A DNA stretch of 5,648 nt from Acidobacteriota bacterium (GTDB lineage: Bacteria; Acidobacteriota; Terriglobia; UBA7540): contig JAJYJL010000636.1 of the NCBI GenBank assembly GCA_021789565.1, positions 1-5,648 on the forward strand. Reading direction: 5' to 3'. The notes under the pieces were generated by a model. That model ran no database searches. It saw only the letters and a program-made list of their open reading frames with translations, and had not been told where the DNA came from. Both the position numbers and the translations under genes were made by a program. Position 1 is the stretch's first letter; each line of letters opens with the position of its first letter. Below are positions 4,036 to 5,648 of this stretch, piece after piece.

Positions 4036-5648
4036 TCAAAAGTCAAGTCGGCCGCTGAGCTGAATTTCACGGCCGGAACCCTGGGCTGTGGTAATGGACC
4101 CGAATTGCGGCGTATTCACGTAGTTGTTCGGTTCGCCCCAGTTGCTATGGTTCAAGGCGTTGAAGGCCTCCGCCCGGATGATAAAGCGAGTCGTCTCGTT
4201 GATCCTAAACTCACGTTGGATGGCCTGGTCAAGATCGACAAACCCGGGGCCGAGGACGGTGTTCACGCCCGCGTTGCCAAACGTGTAAGGAGCCGGCGCG
4301 GCAAAGGCCGAACGATTGAACCACTCCGCCGTGGTCCGGGTTCCAGAGGGAAAAAGCCGCGCTCCGGTGACGTTGGCGCGAATCGGATTTTGACCGAGCA
4401 ATGTTCCGGCATTTGCCGTGTCGCCGAAAACGGAAATGGTGAACGGCATGCCGCTCTCAATCGAAAAGATGCTGCCCAAGCTCCAGCCCGAGGTCATCTC
4501 ATGCAACAGACCCCGGCCTCCCAAACCCGGCAGATTGTAGACCGCGCTCGCCACGAATCGTTGCGGGACATCCATGCCGTTAAGGCCTTTTTCCGCAGCC
4601 AAATCCGAATTGTTCTGGGGAATCTCCGGCTGCATCATGGCGGAGCGGAAGTCGGGCGCGTCGGTGAGGCTTTTGGACCATGTGTAGTTGGCCAAAAACG
4701 TCACCCCGCTCTGAAACTGCCTCCGGACGTCAATCCAGCCCGCGTCGTACCAACTGTTGGCGGTATTCTCCAAATAGTTGATGGCGGAAACCGGAAAGGT
4801 GTCGCTTTGAATCGCAAAGTTCTCGGGGTTGTCACCCGCAAAGGAAGTACCGGCGAGGAAGGTAATGGTCTTGTACGGGCGGCGGGGCTGGATCGCGCCG
4901 GGGCCCGGCGGCGCGTTGTTAATCAAGTGAGCACGCTGGAGGTGATAACCGCGCGACCCTTGGTAGCCCAATTCCAGGACGACCTTGCCAGGCAATGCCT
5001 TCTGAACCGTAAAACTCCACTGATTGATGTACTCGGGCGGCGCATGAGGATCGAGAGCTGAAAAGCTGACCACCGTCTTGCCCATCACGGGAGAGCCGAA
5101 GTTGAATCCGGAAATGCTGGGAGTGTAATTGTCGCTCTGCTGCGTCTCGGGGCAAACGTAAGGGACGTTGTGCCGTTGGTTGCACCAACTGTTCATATCC
5201 ACCGGCGAATAGAACATGCCAAATCCTCCGCGAATGACAATTCCAAGCCGCCGAACCGTGTGCGCGAAACCGAATCGCGGCGCGAAGTTGAGATCGTTCG
5301 GATACCACAAGCCTCGCGGCGACCCCGCCTGTCCCCCCACAAAAGCATCAAGTTTGCCGCCTTGAAATATGAGGTTTGCCCCCGGCTCGTCCACGTCAGT
5401 TAGCGCGCTCATGTACTCGTAGCGCAACCCGACGTCAAGCGTGGTGGCATTCGTCACCTGCCAGTTATCCTCGACATACGCATTTCCGTACCACTGCCGT
5501 AGATCCATTGAGGGTACGCCGGCCTGGCGCTGCTTCACGACCGGAAGACCCAGAAGAAAGCTTGCCAGGCCTGAGCCTGTGCCGTCGTTAGTGGCGGTCT
5601 GTGTGGTGAAGCCATTGGTGAACTGATAGAAGCCACGGGTCTCAAAGA
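4036..5648 (-). CDS. Oar-like TonB-dependent outer-membrane receptor, C-terminal part (truncated by window edge)
   Basis: The frame is open from the window end to TGA at 4038-4036 and supplies the last 536 residues of a larger protein. The GTG at 5538 is not the start: upstream residues continue the family sequence (GLASFLLGLP, typical of this region). Oar-like proteins normally have about 1,000-1,200 residues, with an N-terminal carboxypeptidase-regulatory or Cna-B-like domain and a plug, both missing here. Beta-barrel features include NAYVEDNWQVT followed by TTLDVGLRYEY, NDLNFAPRFGFAH, VIRGGFGMFYSP, GVTFLANYTWSKSLTD and a terminal phenylalanine after QLSGRLD, the usual outer-membrane insertion signature. 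A cysteine pair in NSWCNQ and PYVCPE may form a disulfide in an extracellular loop. The ligand is unknown; these proteins are thought to take up large or oligomeric substrates using TonB energy. The family call is strong. Confidence 0.92.
   Translation of the reverse strand, partial: FETRGFYQFTNGFTTQTATNDGTGSGLASFLLGLPVVKQRQAGVPSMDLRQWYGNAYVEDNWQVTNATTLDVGLRYEYMSALTDVDEPGANLIFQGGKLDAFVGGQAGSPRGLWYPNDLNFAPRFGFAHTVRRLGIVIRGGFGMFYSPVDMNSWCNQRHNVPYVCPETQQSDNYTPSISGFNFGSPVMGKTVVSFSALDPHAPPEYINQWSFTVQKALPGKVVLELGYQGSRGYHLQRAHLINNAPPGPGAIQPRRPYKTITFLAGTSFAGDNPENFAIQSDTFPVSAINYLENTANSWYDAGWIDVRRQFQSGVTFLANYTWSKSLTDAPDFRSAMMQPEIPQNNSDLAAEKGLNGMDVPQRFVASAVYNLPGLGGRGLLHEMTSGWSLGSIFSIESGMPFTISVFGDTANAGTLLGQNPIRANVTGARLFPSGTRTTAEWFNRSAFAAPAPYTFGNAGVNTVLGPGFVDLDQAIQREFRINETTRFIIRAEAFNALNHSNWGEPNNYVNTPQFGSITTAQGSGREIQLSGRLDF

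Noticed and set aside
4105..5061. 318-residue plus-strand open frame
   Set aside because: It is a shadow of the Oar-like receptor on the opposite strand: Arg-, Gly- and Val-rich, with no family features.

Overview
The window looks like soil-type, GC-rich bacterial DNA, most likely Acidobacteria (Solibacter/Bryobacter-like) or a neighbouring phylum. The main reason is the C-terminal part of a large Oar-like TonB-dependent outer-membrane receptor at the right edge, a family greatly expanded in Acidobacteria. This assignment is an inference; no rRNA or other marker gene is present.

Layout. Left part, plus strand: a small protein of unknown function (146-550) is followed 17 nt later by an endonuclease/exonuclease/phosphatase (EEP) family protein (568-1461). 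A 19-bp tandem duplication sits exactly on the junction between them. Positions 1462-1861 are a convergent intergenic region with no convincing gene, apart from a weak coding remnant and a hairpin. Right part, minus strand, read right to left: Oar-like receptor (cut by the window edge at 5648, stop at 4036), a 159-nt leader with two strong hairpins, an AhpD/carboxymuconolactone-decarboxylase-like redox protein (3876-3307), and an APC-superfamily amino acid permease (3253-1862).

Main result. The AhpD-like gene has one in-frame UGA (3597-3595). It falls exactly at the second cysteine of the catalytic CxxC motif, giving Cys-His-Tyr-UGA, and the reading frame continues with intact family sequence for 95 more residues. 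Three nucleotides after the UGA, a 12-bp hairpin begins with a G-first apical loop 17 nt from the UGA and a one-base bulge in its 5' arm. This matches the architecture of bacterial SECIS elements such as that of E. coli fdhF. The best reading is a selenocysteine-containing CxxU AhpD-like selenoprotein, which an ordinary gene caller would split in two or miss. The catalytic Glu and His of AhpD are at the expected spacing (E79, C91, U94, H98).

How the genes may work together. The three minus-strand genes could share a transcript, but the hairpins in the 159-nt leader and the strong ribosome binding site of the selenoprotein gene also allow independent expression. Nothing here shows a metabolic link between receptor, selenoprotein and permease. 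The selenocysteine machinery (selA, selB, selC, selD) is not in this window and must lie elsewhere in the genome if the reading is right.
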